This document shows positions 41,814-50,615 of a DNA stretch of 64,000 nucleotides, piece after piece (within the stretch, counting starts at the first letter, position 1; each line of letters begins with the position of its first letter). Position numbers and translations under genes: made by a program. The notes under the pieces are model-generated. The model was not told the DNA's origin, did not search any database, and worked only from the letters and a program-made list of their open reading frames with translations. Origin of the DNA: Fructilactobacillus hinvesii (GTDB lineage Bacteria > Bacillota > Bacilli > Lactobacillales > Lactobacillaceae); assembly GCF_024029435.1 (NCBI RefSeq), contig NZ_CP097118.1:1401047-1465046 (forward strand), read 5' to 3'.

Positions 41814-42611
41814 TTAGACGCCCTCTTTAAAGTGATTGTAAATGAGGGCTAAAAAGTACAAACCACATTCAATTGTGGCGATAAAGAAGCTAACCGGTAA
41901 GTTAGTAATGTACCCGAGGTATAAACCCAGCCAGACCCCTAACAGTCCGCAGACAATTGCAACAAAAATCATCCCACTGACCGAGTGCGCAAAGTATTTC
42001 GCACTAGCTGCTGGCAAGGTCAAGAGAATAAAGATTAGCAACGAACCGACAATTTGAGCGGCCACCGACACACTCAGCGCCAATAACAGCAAGAAAAGGA
42101 CGGACATCAAACCACTGTGGACATGTTGAGCACTTGCCCCCACCGGATCAAAGGAATCAAATTTTAGGTTTCGATAAATCAAAAAGAGAACCACAAGCAC
42201 AATTACAGCTAGAATTACCATTTGGTAGACATCTGACGGACTAATTCCAACGACACTCCCAAACAGAATGTTAGTCGCGTAACTGGCACTCTTATTGGAA
42301 AGGGCCAAAAAAAGCACTCCTAGCCCGATAAAGAGCCCCGAAATAGCACTAATCGAATTTTCGCGTCGGGCTGCCTTCGTGCTCATCCGGCCGACTAGGA
42401 CCGAACTAACCATTGTGAACAAGAGCATTCCATTCAAAGGCGTAATGCCGACAAACATCCCAAAGGCAGCCCCCGCAAAGCCAATTTCCGATAGGGTATG
42501 GGTCAAAAACGACATGTTGCGGGCCACCACAAACACCCCAATGAAACCACATACAATTGCAATCATAGTACTAGCCAGGTAGGCATTACGCATAAAATCA
42601 AAACTAAACAT
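41814..42611 (-). CDS. Metal ABC transporter permease (ZnuB/AdcB/MtsC family)
   Basis: A 265-residue inner-membrane permease of the zinc/manganese uptake class, with about eight hydrophobic helices. The family features GFIGVFVVARNMSFLTHTLSEIGFAGAAFG near the N terminus and LLIFILLTLPAASAKYFAHS near residues 195-214 are present. The start is ATG at 42611 after GGAGGAG, overlapping the ATPase stop (ATGTTTAG). Zinc or manganese cannot be told apart. No solute-binding protein gene is adjacent. Confidence 0.9.
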   Translation of the reverse strand: MFSFDFMRNAYLASTMIAIVCGFIGVFVVARNMSFLTHTLSEIGFAGAAFGMFVGITPLNGMLLFTMVSSVLVGRMSTKAARRENSISAISGLFIGLGVLFLALSNKSASYATNILFGSVVGISPSDVYQMVILAVIVLVVLFLIYRNLKFDSFDPVGASAQHVHSGLMSVLFLLLLALSVSVAAQIVGSLLIFILLTLPAASAKYFAHSVSGMIFVAIVCGLLGVWLGLYLGYITNLPVSFFIATIECGLYFLALIYNHFKEGV

Positions 42612-43302
42612 GTTGCTCTCCTCCTTGGTATTCGCTCACCTGTAACTGCTTAATCGGACCAAATTGATATCCATTGGGCTGTAACAGGAGGTAGTCGTCT
42701 GAAAATTGTTGGGCAAGGGGGATGTCATGGGTAACGGAAATCACCGTCACGCCCGTTTGTTGATTTAGTTTGCGTACCAACCGGAGGAGTTGCTCCTTCG
42801 CAATTGGATCCAAACTAGCCGTCGATTCGTCAAGAATCAAGAGATCTGGAGCCAGTGCCAGCGCCTGCGCTAAGTAAGCCCGTTGTTTCTCTCCCCCAGA
42901 GGCCCGCCCTAGTGGTTCATTTTGTAACTTAGTCAATTCCGTTTCATCCAAAACCGCATCCAAACGTTTACGTTCTGCTGGTTGTAACCAAGGAACCACT
43001 GAATGTGCGAAACTTAAAGCGACAAAATTTTTCACTGATAGCGGATATTCATCATCGATGTTACGAAACTGGGGTACGTAGCCAATCTTCACTGCCTTGC
43101 GGTTCGGAAAAAATTCAACGCTCCCCCGCGTTGGTTTCAGTTGCCCCAAAATGATCCGGATTAACGTGGTTTTACCCACTCCATTTTCCCCCACGATGCT
43201 TAAAAAGCGACCCCGGTATAACTCAAAACTGAGGTTGTTTAGGACGCTCTTTTCGGTAAATTGTTCTTGCAACTCATGGGTTGCCAAAATTAAGTCGTTC
43301 AT
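42604..43302 (-). CDS. Metal ABC transporter ATP-binding protein (ZnuC/AdcC-like)
   Basis: The energy subunit of the metal importer. From ATG 43302 (232 residues; GGAGG 6 bases upstream; the frame is open to 43344 without a site) it has Walker A GENGVGKT (38-45), a signature written ASGGEKQR in place of LSGGQ, Walker B LLILDES, and the switch His in VTHDIP. The partner permease follows with an 8-base overlap. No Zur or AdcR operator was recognised upstream. Confidence 0.92.
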   Translation of the reverse strand: MNDLILATHELQEQFTEKSVLNNLSFELYRGRFLSIVGENGVGKTTLIRIILGQLKPTRGSVEFFPNRKAVKIGYVPQFRNIDDEYPLSVKNFVALSFAHSVVPWLQPAERKRLDAVLDETELTKLQNEPLGRASGGEKQRAYLAQALALAPDLLILDESTASLDPIAKEQLLRLVRKLNQQTGVTVISVTHDIPLAQQFSDDYLLLQPNGYQFGPIKQLQVSEYQGGEQHV

Positions 43303-43364
43303 TACTGTCCTCCAGACCAGGTGCTGCATTAGCAGTTCTTGCATTCTAAACTATTGAAAAAAGA

Positions 43365-43392
43365 AATAAAAAAAAGACCCTCGCAGTCTTTT
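43365..43392 (-). terminator. Probable terminator after veg
   Basis: A 7-bp stem (43372-43378 with 43386-43392) is followed by TTTTTTATTTC on the minus strand. The stem is short, so confidence is moderate. Confidence 0.6.
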
Positions 43393-43402
43393 AATTTTTT
43401 AT

Positions 43403-43633
43403 TTACATAAATGTAACTTGAATATCTTTGGTTAAGATCTTGGTGTAGGTAAATGAAGCATGTGCAGGTTGCTCACTTGAATCAAGATCCACAATAAATA
43501 CCGCCGGAAAAACCTCAACAAGGACTCCATCGTATTCATTGGTTCGTTTTCTTCCAGCTTGTTCAACAACTTTAATGTCACTGCCAAGGTGGTCTTGAAT
43601 CCAATTTCTGATATCCGGTAAATTCATTTGCAT
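43403..43633 (-). CDS. veg: Veg protein
   Basis: A 76-residue small protein of the Veg family (DUF1021). The characteristic middle RKRTNEYDGVLVEVFPAVFIVDLD is present, followed by SFTYTKILTKDIQVTF. In Bacillus veg lies after rsmA (ksgA) and is strongly expressed; it is linked to biofilm gene control, with no clear biochemical role. The start is ATG at 43633 after GAGGTGA. It is 59 bases downstream of rsmA. Confidence 0.93.
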   Translation of the reverse strand: MQMNLPDIRNWIQDHLGSDIKVVEQAGRKRTNEYDGVLVEVFPAVFIVDLDSSEQPAHASFTYTKILTKDIQVTFM

Positions 43634-43692
43634 TACAAATCACCTCACAAAGTAAATTGTAGCACAAAAACGCCGGAATGTAAAGCATCCCG

Positions 43693-44583
43693 CTATTTCA
43701 GTAAGTCGACTTTGTGAAATTGATTAGTTAACCCCACAAACTGGCTCACCGTTAATGCCTGAGGCCGAACACTCGCTGCAATTCCAGTTTCCGCTAGAAC
43801 CTGTTTGATGGTCACCTTCGTTTCTGGTTGCTTATCAAAGACCGACTGAAGGTTATTCCACAACGTTTTGCGCCGGTGCATGAAACAACCGTGTACAAAG
43901 GAGAAGAAGGCCGTCTGACTGTAAGCCGGTTCTGCTGGAGTGGCTACGGGCGTCAGTTTCACGACCGCCGAATCCACCTTGGGAGCCGGAATAAACGATT
44001 TTTGGGAAACGGCAATGGCAATTTCCACCTGGTACAGATACTGGGTCATTACGCTTAAGGCCCCGTAATCATGGTCGTTAGGCTGCGCCACCAACCGGTT
44101 CGCGACTTCCTTTTGCATCATCAAAACAATCGTCGCAAAGGATAATGATCCCTTTAAGAAGTTCATAAGGATGGGTTTAGTAATGTAATACGGCAGGTTT
44201 GCGACCGCCTTTAGTCGATGGCGCCCATCCAGTTGTTCGGCTAGAATTGCCGGCACGTTCGCCTGTAAAAAGTCTTGGTTAACAATCGTGACGTTTTCAT
44301 AATCAGCGAGCGTCTCGTCTAACACTGGCATCAAATTCTGATCAATTTCAAACGCCAGTACCTGGTGGGCGCGCTGGGCAATTTGTTCGGTCAACGCGCC
44401 AATTCCGGGGCCAATTTCCACCACGTCGTCTTGATCCGTGACGTCAGCGGCCGTGACGATTCCCTCCAAGACGTTTAAATCGTCTAAGAAATTCTGCCCC
44501 AAACTCTTCTTGGCGTTTAAGTGATACTGATTTAGAATCCCAAGCGTCCGACTTCTAGTCCCGATTGCGGGTTTCTGGTTCAT
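43693..44583 (-). CDS. rsmA: 16S rRNA dimethyladenosine transferase
   Basis: Dimethylates the two adjacent adenosines in the 3' hairpin of 16S rRNA. The SAM site VEIGPGIGALTE and the adenine-methylase motif NLPYYI are clear, and the C-terminal helical domain starts after about residue 205 (residues CFMHRRKTLWNNL). The 296 residues are normal. The start is ATG at 44583 after GGAGGAG, overlapping rnmV by 29 bases, a close coupling of two rRNA-maturation enzymes. Confidence 0.97.
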   Translation of the reverse strand: MNQKPAIGTRSRTLGILNQYHLNAKKSLGQNFLDDLNVLEGIVTAADVTDQDDVVEIGPGIGALTEQIAQRAHQVLAFEIDQNLMPVLDETLADYENVTIVNQDFLQANVPAILAEQLDGRHRLKAVANLPYYITKPILMNFLKGSLSFATIVLMMQKEVANRLVAQPNDHDYGALSVMTQYLYQVEIAIAVSQKSFIPAPKVDSAVVKLTPVATPAEPAYSQTAFFSFVHGCFMHRRKTLWNNLQSVFDKQPETKVTIKQVLAETGIAASVRPQALTVSQFVGLTNQFHKVDLLK

Positions 44584-45142
44584 CTGATTCTCCTCCTTCT
44601 AAGTGCGTCAGTGCTTCATAAAACTGAGCTCGACTAATGCCAAACATCCGCAGTCGACGCTGTAACTGTTTGGCATTGACATAGCCTAAGTGGAGGTATT
44701 CTCCTAGTTCCAAACGGCGACGCTTAGCGGCCGGGCTCCCCATTAAATTAGCTTCCAGCAGTTCTGCCCGACTAATTACTTCCGGATTAGCATCACTTTC
44801 CGTGTAAACCCGAGCCAGTGCCCTGCGAATGGCTGCGAGAGTCGCATGTTCCACGCCAAGGGAGCCGTGGGCCTTCTCTGGCACAGCATCTTGTTTTTCC
44901 AAAAAGGCGTGCTTGGCCTCTGGAATCTCAGCGGCAATTACCCGGCGAATCTTTTCACCAGAAAAATCCGGATCCGTAAACACAATTACGCCCCGGGTCT
45001 GGGCTAAACGATCAATCAAGGCCAGCGTTTCGTCGCTAATGGCTGAACCGCGGGTTTCAATTGTATCAGCATCCACGGCGCGTTGAATCTGTTTGGTGTC
45101 AGACTTACCTTCAACCACTACCACTTCTTTAATTCGTCTCAT
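44555..45142 (-). CDS. rnmV: Ribonuclease M5
   Basis: A Toprim endonuclease that makes the ends of 5S rRNA. Toprim signs VVEGKSDTKQI (8-18) and FTDPDFSGEKIR are at the N terminus, with a C-terminal RNA-binding part (LMGSPAAKRRRLELGEYLHLG). The 195 residues are normal. The start is ATG at 45142, directly after the tatD stop. Its substrates, two 5S genes, are in this window. Confidence 0.95.
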   Translation of the reverse strand: MRRIKEVVVVEGKSDTKQIQRAVDADTIETRGSAISDETLALIDRLAQTRGVIVFTDPDFSGEKIRRVIAAEIPEAKHAFLEKQDAVPEKAHGSLGVEHATLAAIRRALARVYTESDANPEVISRAELLEANLMGSPAAKRRRLELGEYLHLGYVNAKQLQRRLRMFGISRAQFYEALTHLEGGESDEPETRNRD

Positions 45143-45916
45143 CTAATCTTCCAATCCAAAAATACGCTTGGTGTTTTTAAAGGTGGCCTGCGCGATGACG
45201 TCCGGATTAACGTCCTTGTAACGCGCCACGGCTTCTAGAGTATATAACGTGTAGCCGGGTTGGTTTTCATGACCTCTGAGCGGTTCTGGGGCCAGATAAG
45301 GAGCATCCGTTTCCACCAGTAACCGTTCTAAGGGGGTCTGGCGGACCGCTTCGTGCACTTCCTTGGTCTTTTTAAAACTAGCCACCCCGCTATACGACAG
45401 CATCATGCCGAGGTCTAAGAAACGTTGCATCCACTCCACGTCCCCGTTAAAACTATGGATAATCCCGCCAATCGTTTCGACGTGTTCCTCCCGTAAAATC
45501 CGGTAGGTATCCTCAAAAGCATCCCGGTTATGCACCGAGATTGGGATTGCCAGTTCCTTGGCCAGGCGAATTTGCCGGCGAAAAACTTCCTGCTGGGTCT
45601 GACGATCCACCCGCGTCTGGTGGTAATCTAACCCAATTTCTCCTAGAGCTACCACCTGCTCGTCTTGTAGTTGTTCCCGTAACGTTTTTGCTGCGGCTTC
45701 ATCGTAGCCATCGCCGTCCTCTGGATGCCACCCAACGATGGCCACCAGTTCCGGATATTGATGTGCTAACTCGATGGCCCGTTGATTGAGCGCTGCATTG
45801 GATCCGACATTAGCCATCCGAACCACTCCTAGGCGGTTCGCGTGCTCAATCATTTCATCAACCCGGCCAGCGAAAGCTTGGTCGTTTAAATGGGTATGGG
45901 AATCAAAAATTTGCAC
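45143..45916 (-). CDS. TatD-family metal-dependent hydrolase
   Basis: A 257-residue TIM-barrel hydrolase. DSHTHLND at the N terminus gives two metal ligands; EIGLDYH, SVHNRDA (near 128), IIHSFNG and VETDAPYL supply the rest. Family members are 3'-5' DNA/RNA exonucleases or deacylases; which is unclear. The start is GTG at 45916, 7 bases after AGGAG; the frame open to 45946 lacks a site. It stands between metG and rnmV as in Bacillus (yabD). Confidence 0.94.
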   Translation of the reverse strand: MQIFDSHTHLNDQAFAGRVDEMIEHANRLGVVRMANVGSNAALNQRAIELAHQYPELVAIVGWHPEDGDGYDEAAAKTLREQLQDEQVVALGEIGLDYHQTRVDRQTQQEVFRRQIRLAKELAIPISVHNRDAFEDTYRILREEHVETIGGIIHSFNGDVEWMQRFLDLGMMLSYSGVASFKKTKEVHEAVRQTPLERLLVETDAPYLAPEPLRGHENQPGYTLYTLEAVARYKDVNPDVIAQATFKNTKRIFGLED

Positions 45917-45952
45917 TCCAAAACTCCTCTCTTGTCTAATGATCATTTAACC

Positions 45953-45979
45953 AAAAAAGTTTCACGCAACCGTGAAACT
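45953..45979 (-). terminator. Terminator after metG
   Basis: A 9-bp stem (45958-45966 with 45971-45979), four-base loop and a T run (45957-45953) on the minus strand. Confidence 0.8.
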
Positions 45980-45989
45980 AATTTAGAAG

Positions 45990-48026
45990 CTATGCTAATG
46001 TACTACCGTTTGTTAAGGAAGCATCAACCGTCACCAGTTGGATGTTGCCATCTGGTTTTTCAACCGATAATAACATTCCCTGGCTTACTTCACCCCGCAG
46101 TTTAATTGGTTTGAGATTAGCCACAATAATGACCTTCTTCCCCACGAGGGAAGCAAAATCTGGGTACCACTTGGCGATTCCCGACACAATTTGTCGGTTC
46201 CCGTCATCACCAGCGTCTAACTGGAACTGTAAAAGCTTGTCGGCCTTTGGAACCTTATTAACCGCTTTAATTTCGGCAACCCGGAGTTCTACGGCATCAA
46301 ACTGATCAATCGTAATCTGATCCTTCACCTGTTTTAACGTAGTAACTCCGGCCGGTTGTTCCTGATCAGCTCGTTTCATGGCCGCCCGTCCCTTAGCTTT
46401 ATCACTGGCGGTCATTTTGTTCTTGATGTAATCAATTTCAACGTCACGATCGACCCGCGGAAAGATTGGTTCCCCGTTTTTAATCACCCGTTTTCCAGCG
46501 GGCAAATCGCTTAACCGGGCGCTTTGCAGGTCAAAGGTGCCATCCGTATCTAAGCCCAGTTGGTTTTGAATCAGGTTAGCTGCGTTGGGCATGGCCGGAC
46601 TCAAGAGCAAGGCAATTAAGCGCAGGCTGGCTGCCAAGTGCGCCATCACGTTGGCGAGCTGTTCTTGATCTGCTGAAGCATCTGATTTAGCTAAAACCCA
46701 CGGTTCCGTTTGGTCGATGTACTTGTTCGTTTGACTAACTAACTTCCACACGGCCGATAGGGCATCCGACAGGTGCACCGACTGCATCAGTTCGTGGTAT
46801 TCCTTGGTTACCGCTTCCGCCGTTTCCTGCAGTTCCTGACTCGGAACGTCATCCGTAGCGTGGTAAGCTGGCGTTTCGCCGCCTTCGTACTTGTTAATCA
46901 TGGCCACGGTCCGATTTAAGAGGTTCCCGAGGTCATTGGCAAGGTCATAGTTGACCCGGTCCACGAAATCTTCTGGAGTAAAGACCCCGTCACCCGCAAA
47001 CGGAACCGCCTTTAACAGGTAGTAGCGGGTGGCATCTAGTCCGTACCGATCAATTAGATCTTCTGGATAAATGGCGTTCCCCTTCGACTTCGACATCTTG
47101 CCGTCTTTCATCGTAATCCAACCGTGTCCGTAGATTTCCTTTGGTAAGGGTAGTCCGAGGGCATGCAGAATAATGGGCCAGTAAATACAGTGGAATCGAA
47201 CAATTTCCTTTCCAATCATTTGCAGATTAGCCGGCCAGAATTTTTTAAATAATTTATCGTTGTCACTGTCATAACCCAGTGCCGTAATATAGTTAGTTAA
47301 GGCGTCAATCCAAACGTAAACCACATGCTTCGGGTTGGCGGTAACGGGAATCCCCCACGAGAAGGTTGTCCGCGAAACGGCCAGGTCTTCTAATCCGGGT
47401 TCCAAGAAGTTCTTGACCATTTCATGCATCCGCGAACTCGGTTGAATGAAGTCCGGGTGGTCCCGATAGTACTGCATCAACCAGTCGGCGTACTTACTCA
47501 TTTTAAAGAAATAACATTCCTCGTTAACGAGTTGGACCTCGTTTCCAGTGGGAGCTTTGCCCCCCGTCACGTTCCCATCCGCATCGTGGTAAACTTCTTC
47601 AAGCTGCGATTCCGTAAAGTACTCTTCGTCAGAAACAGAGTACCAACCGGTGTATTGACCGAGGTAAATGTCGCCCTGATCTAACAGGCGCTGAAAGATT
47701 TTTTGCATCGCTTGGACGTGCCGGTCATCGGTCGTCCGAATGAAGTCATCGTTAGAAACATCTAGATTCATCCAGAGGTCCTTAATCTGTTGGGCCATCT
47801 TGTCAACGTAAGCCTGGGGTTCTAAGCCCAGTTTCTCAGCCTTTTGTTCAATTTTTAACCCGTGCTCATCGGTTCCGGTTAGATAGAACACGTCTTCTCC
47901 TAACGCCCGGTGGTAACGGGCCACCATGTCGGCCGCCACCGTCGTGTAGGAATTACCAATGTGGAGTCGTCCCGACGGGTAGTAAATCGGCGTCGTGACG
48001 TAAAAAGTGGATTTTGGGTCAGCCAT
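45990..48026 (-). CDS. metG: Methionyl-tRNA synthetase
   Basis: Charges initiator and elongator tRNA-Met. A class I Rossmann core with HIGN (22-25) and KMSKSKGN (near 310), then the helical anticodon domain, and a C-terminal Trbp111-like OB-fold (about 575-678, FDAVELRVAEIKAVNKVPKA) that aids tRNA binding and dimerisation. The 678-residue length is that of the long Gram-positive form. The start is ATG at 48026 after AAGGAGA. It lies upstream of tatD-rnmV-rsmA with a terminator between. Confidence 0.97.
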   Translation of the reverse strand: MADPKSTFYVTTPIYYPSGRLHIGNSYTTVAADMVARYHRALGEDVFYLTGTDEHGLKIEQKAEKLGLEPQAYVDKMAQQIKDLWMNLDVSNDDFIRTTDDRHVQAMQKIFQRLLDQGDIYLGQYTGWYSVSDEEYFTESQLEEVYHDADGNVTGGKAPTGNEVQLVNEECYFFKMSKYADWLMQYYRDHPDFIQPSSRMHEMVKNFLEPGLEDLAVSRTTFSWGIPVTANPKHVVYVWIDALTNYITALGYDSDNDKLFKKFWPANLQMIGKEIVRFHCIYWPIILHALGLPLPKEIYGHGWITMKDGKMSKSKGNAIYPEDLIDRYGLDATRYYLLKAVPFAGDGVFTPEDFVDRVNYDLANDLGNLLNRTVAMINKYEGGETPAYHATDDVPSQELQETAEAVTKEYHELMQSVHLSDALSAVWKLVSQTNKYIDQTEPWVLAKSDASADQEQLANVMAHLAASLRLIALLLSPAMPNAANLIQNQLGLDTDGTFDLQSARLSDLPAGKRVIKNGEPIFPRVDRDVEIDYIKNKMTASDKAKGRAAMKRADQEQPAGVTTLKQVKDQITIDQFDAVELRVAEIKAVNKVPKADKLLQFQLDAGDDGNRQIVSGIAKWYPDFASLVGKKVIIVANLKPIKLRGEVSQGMLLSVEKPDGNIQLVTVDASLTNGSTLA

Positions 48027-48074
48027 AAAGATTCTCCTTTATCGTGTCGTTTTTTTCATTATACAACAACTAAA

Positions 48075-48911
48075 CTAAAATAAATTTAGTTGTTCTGCGG
48101 GTTGGGCGCGCCCCCGTTGGTGCAGCATTCGTTGCAAGGTTAAGGCATTGGGGGCTGCGTCATGACCCGTATTGTTATTAAAAATCACCACTACGGTCTG
48201 GGCTTGCTGGGCTAAGGTTTGCGCAGTTTCAGCAAAGTGTTGCAATTCAGCATCAGAATAGTGATAGCGGTACCGTTCCCGGGTCCCTTTCGCCCATTCA
48301 GTGGCGTTTTGACCATGGAGGCGCAAAAAAGCCAGTTTACGGTTGGTCACAATCGGCGTAAACGGAATTCCGTTCGCAGCTGCATGCGGTTCATCAACTA
48401 CGACCTCACTCATTCGTAAGCTACGTAGAAAAGCAGCTGTATCTCGTTGCAACTCGCTTCCATCCAACCAGGAACGGTTACGAAATTCAACCGCAATCGG
48501 CCAATCACCCATCTGAGCCCGCACCGTTTTCAGGTATTGAATGCTTTCTTGATTACACCGAAATGAAGGTGGAAATTGGAAGAGCACGGCCAGCAACTTG
48601 CCCGCGGTACGTAGCGGGGCAAGGGCCGTTTGCAGTTCGACAAAGCGAGCGAGCCGTTGTTCCTCAGTTACGGTCCCTAACCGCGGCATCGGGGTCTTGG
48701 TCATCACGTAGTTGGCCTTCACCACAAACTGAAAGTCAGCCGGAGTTTCAGCCACCCATTTTTGCGCCCATTCTGCTTTGGGAACGCTGTAAAAGGCGCT
48801 ATCAACCTCTACCACCGGAAAACTCCCGGTATATTCTGCTAAGGTTGCCTTTTGCTTTCCGTTACTCAACAGCGGGTGATCGGTCCACGTCGTCAATCCA
48901 ACCTTAATCAT
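48075..48911 (-). CDS. DUF72 (YecE/YunF-like) TIM-barrel protein
   Basis: A 278-residue protein of the DUF72 family: GLTTWTDHPLL at the N terminus, SAFYSVPKAEWAQKWVAETPADFQFVVKAN, FPPSF, VEFRNRSWL and the C-terminal VVIFNNNTGHDAAPNAL. A TIM-barrel fold is known for the family but its function is not. The start is ATG at 48911 within the end of the sirtuin gene (8-base overlap), so it is co-translated with it. Confidence 0.92.
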   Translation of the reverse strand: MIKVGLTTWTDHPLLSNGKQKATLAEYTGSFPVVEVDSAFYSVPKAEWAQKWVAETPADFQFVVKANYVMTKTPMPRLGTVTEEQRLARFVELQTALAPLRTAGKLLAVLFQFPPSFRCNQESIQYLKTVRAQMGDWPIAVEFRNRSWLDGSELQRDTAAFLRSLRMSEVVVDEPHAAANGIPFTPIVTNRKLAFLRLHGQNATEWAKGTRERYRYHYSDAELQHFAETAQTLAQQAQTVVVIFNNNTGHDAAPNALTLQRMLHQRGRAQPAEQLNLF

Positions 48912-49632
48912 GGTTAGGGTTCACCTGCAAGCGGTCAAATACCTCACTTGCATCTAACTGATACTGGGTGTTTGCTCCCGGCAAATCAAGGTGTTCCTGG
49001 TTAATTACCACCACGGGCACGTTAGGCTGTCGGTAATCAAGTAAGCCGGCAAACGGGTAGACCCGCATCGAGGTTCCGACAATTAAAATTAAATCGGCGT
49101 TCATTACCGCGTTCACGCTGGCTTCGACAACATCTGGATTAATGCCCTCACCGTACAGAACCACATCGGGACGAAGAATGCCCCCGTCTTGCTGGTGGTA
49201 CATGCTCTGCGCGTAGGTCTGGTAGTCCACCACCGCTCCACACTTCTGGCAGTAAATCCGATAGAGATTCCCGTGAAATTCGTGCAGATGGCTTGCGCCC
49301 GCGGCTTCGTATAGGTTATCGATGTTTTGGGTTACAATGGCAGCCCGGTTGGCGTTCGTAAAGGCCGCTTGCTTCTTTTGAATTACGTTCGGTTGGGCAT
49401 CGGGATAGTACAGATTTTTCATCACAAACTGGTAAAAAACCGCTGGCTCGTTGACCAAGCAGTCATGGCTGAGGTAATACTCGGTCGGCCGGTTGGTATT
49501 TCCGGTAGTGTACAGTCCCGATTTGGAACGATAATCCGGAATCCCCGAGGGAGTGGAAACTCCAGCTCCCGTTAAAAAAACTATGTGCTGGGCGCTATCA
49601 ACCTGAGCTTGTAATGCTGCAAAATTTTCCAC
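48904..49632 (-). CDS. Sir2-family NAD-dependent deacylase with incomplete zinc site
   Basis: A 242-residue sirtuin. NAD-binding GAGVSTPSGIPDYRSKSGLY (22-41), TQNIDNLYEAAG (101-112), catalytic H120 in EFHGN, VGTSMRVYP and VINQE are all present. Only one cysteine pair remains (C128, C131). Where the second CxxC normally precedes GGxxRPDVV, the sequence is YHQQDGGILRPDVV. Zinc binding may be lost or use other ligands. The start is ATG at 49632 after a GGAGG-type site. DUF72 follows with overlap; the HELLH protein precedes it by 17 bases. Confidence 0.93.
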   Translation of the reverse strand: MENFAALQAQVDSAQHIVFLTGAGVSTPSGIPDYRSKSGLYTTGNTNRPTEYYLSHDCLVNEPAVFYQFVMKNLYYPDAQPNVIQKKQAAFTNANRAAIVTQNIDNLYEAAGASHLHEFHGNLYRIYCQKCGAVVDYQTYAQSMYHQQDGGILRPDVVLYGEGINPDVVEASVNAVMNADLILIVGTSMRVYPFAGLLDYRQPNVPVVVINQEHLDLPGANTQYQLDASEVFDRLQVNPNHD

Positions 49633-49649
49633 GTGTGCTTCCTCCCCGT

Positions 49650-50615
49650 TTAGCGTTCCAGATACGGAATGTGTAATTCGTCAAATAGTTCCTGCACCGT
49701 CTTTTGGTACAGAGCCTGAATGTGTTCAGTACTAACCTTTTCTCCGACGGGACCGTCCATTACCAATGAGTTTTGGTCATCACTAATCGTAAAGCCGACG
49801 TAGGCCCGTTTTCCGGTTGCGTGGTTCCGCAGTTCCGAGTAGTACAGCTTAAAAACCTGCTTGACCTGTAATCCCAGCTGACGTTTGGAAAAGACCGATG
49901 TCACCATTGCAAACTCGTTTAAATGGAGAGCTGGCAGTTCCCACCGCTGCAATTGTTGATCAAAAGCTCGAAACAGTTTAACCACGTTGCGCCGCATCGC
50001 AAACGGACTGGTCGTCGGTTTTTCCGTTAGCAGTTGATATAACTGTTCCGCTGCTTGCGTGGCAATTGGAAAGTCATGGTCAAACAGGTACCGGTACTGG
50101 TCAAAGTGATCGCCTAAAAAGACGAAGGCATCCAGGACCGTCACCAGGCGGGTAATCATCTCGGCATCCACGTGGCCCTGCTCTGGGGTAATCGTCTGCC
50201 GTACCCCTTTTACGACATCTTCTTCGACCGTTTTATTAATTAAGCCGTGCTGGCGTTGCTCTGCATACACCACGAAGTGGGCCACCGTGTCAAAGAGATC
50301 CGTCCCCACGTAGCGGAGTTGTTCATCGAGCTGATCGTCACCGGTCGTTAACGGAAAGTAGACCTGGGGAAAGCCCCGGAGCGTCATTAAAATGTGTAAT
50401 AGTTCGTGACTGGCTAAAAAGTCTGGATCAGTAATATCACTGAGCTGGACAAACAGGTGTTGACCGTCTTGCATGGTTTGCACCTGATCGTGCCGGAGGT
50501 AACCCGACTTTAAGTCTCCAATGATCTGAACCTGTACGTCTCCAGGGAAGAATTTAGCCACTTGGTTTAACAGATCCTGGACGGCAGGTTGTAACTGAAC
50601 ATCACTATTGGCCAT
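49650..50615 (-). CDS. Unknown protein with an HELLH metallopeptidase-like motif
   Basis: A 321-residue soluble protein. HELLH at residues 70-74 (ASHELLHIL) fits HExxH of zinc peptidases, and LFDTVAHFVVYAE about 35 residues later could give a third ligand. No signal peptide or membrane helix, so it would act inside the cell. Some lactobacillus proteins of this type carry the historical label IpaB/EvcA family, which does not describe a function; I think this is the same group but am not sure. The start is ATG at 50615, overlapping mvaA by 11 bases. Confidence 0.7.
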   Translation of the reverse strand: MANSDVQLQPAVQDLLNQVAKFFPGDVQVQIIGDLKSGYLRHDQVQTMQDGQHLFVQLSDITDPDFLASHELLHILMTLRGFPQVYFPLTTGDDQLDEQLRYVGTDLFDTVAHFVVYAEQRQHGLINKTVEEDVVKGVRQTITPEQGHVDAEMITRLVTVLDAFVFLGDHFDQYRYLFDHDFPIATQAAEQLYQLLTEKPTTSPFAMRRNVVKLFRAFDQQLQRWELPALHLNEFAMVTSVFSKRQLGLQVKQVFKLYYSELRNHATGKRAYVGFTISDDQNSLVMDGPVGEKVSTEHIQALYQKTVQELFDELHIPYLER

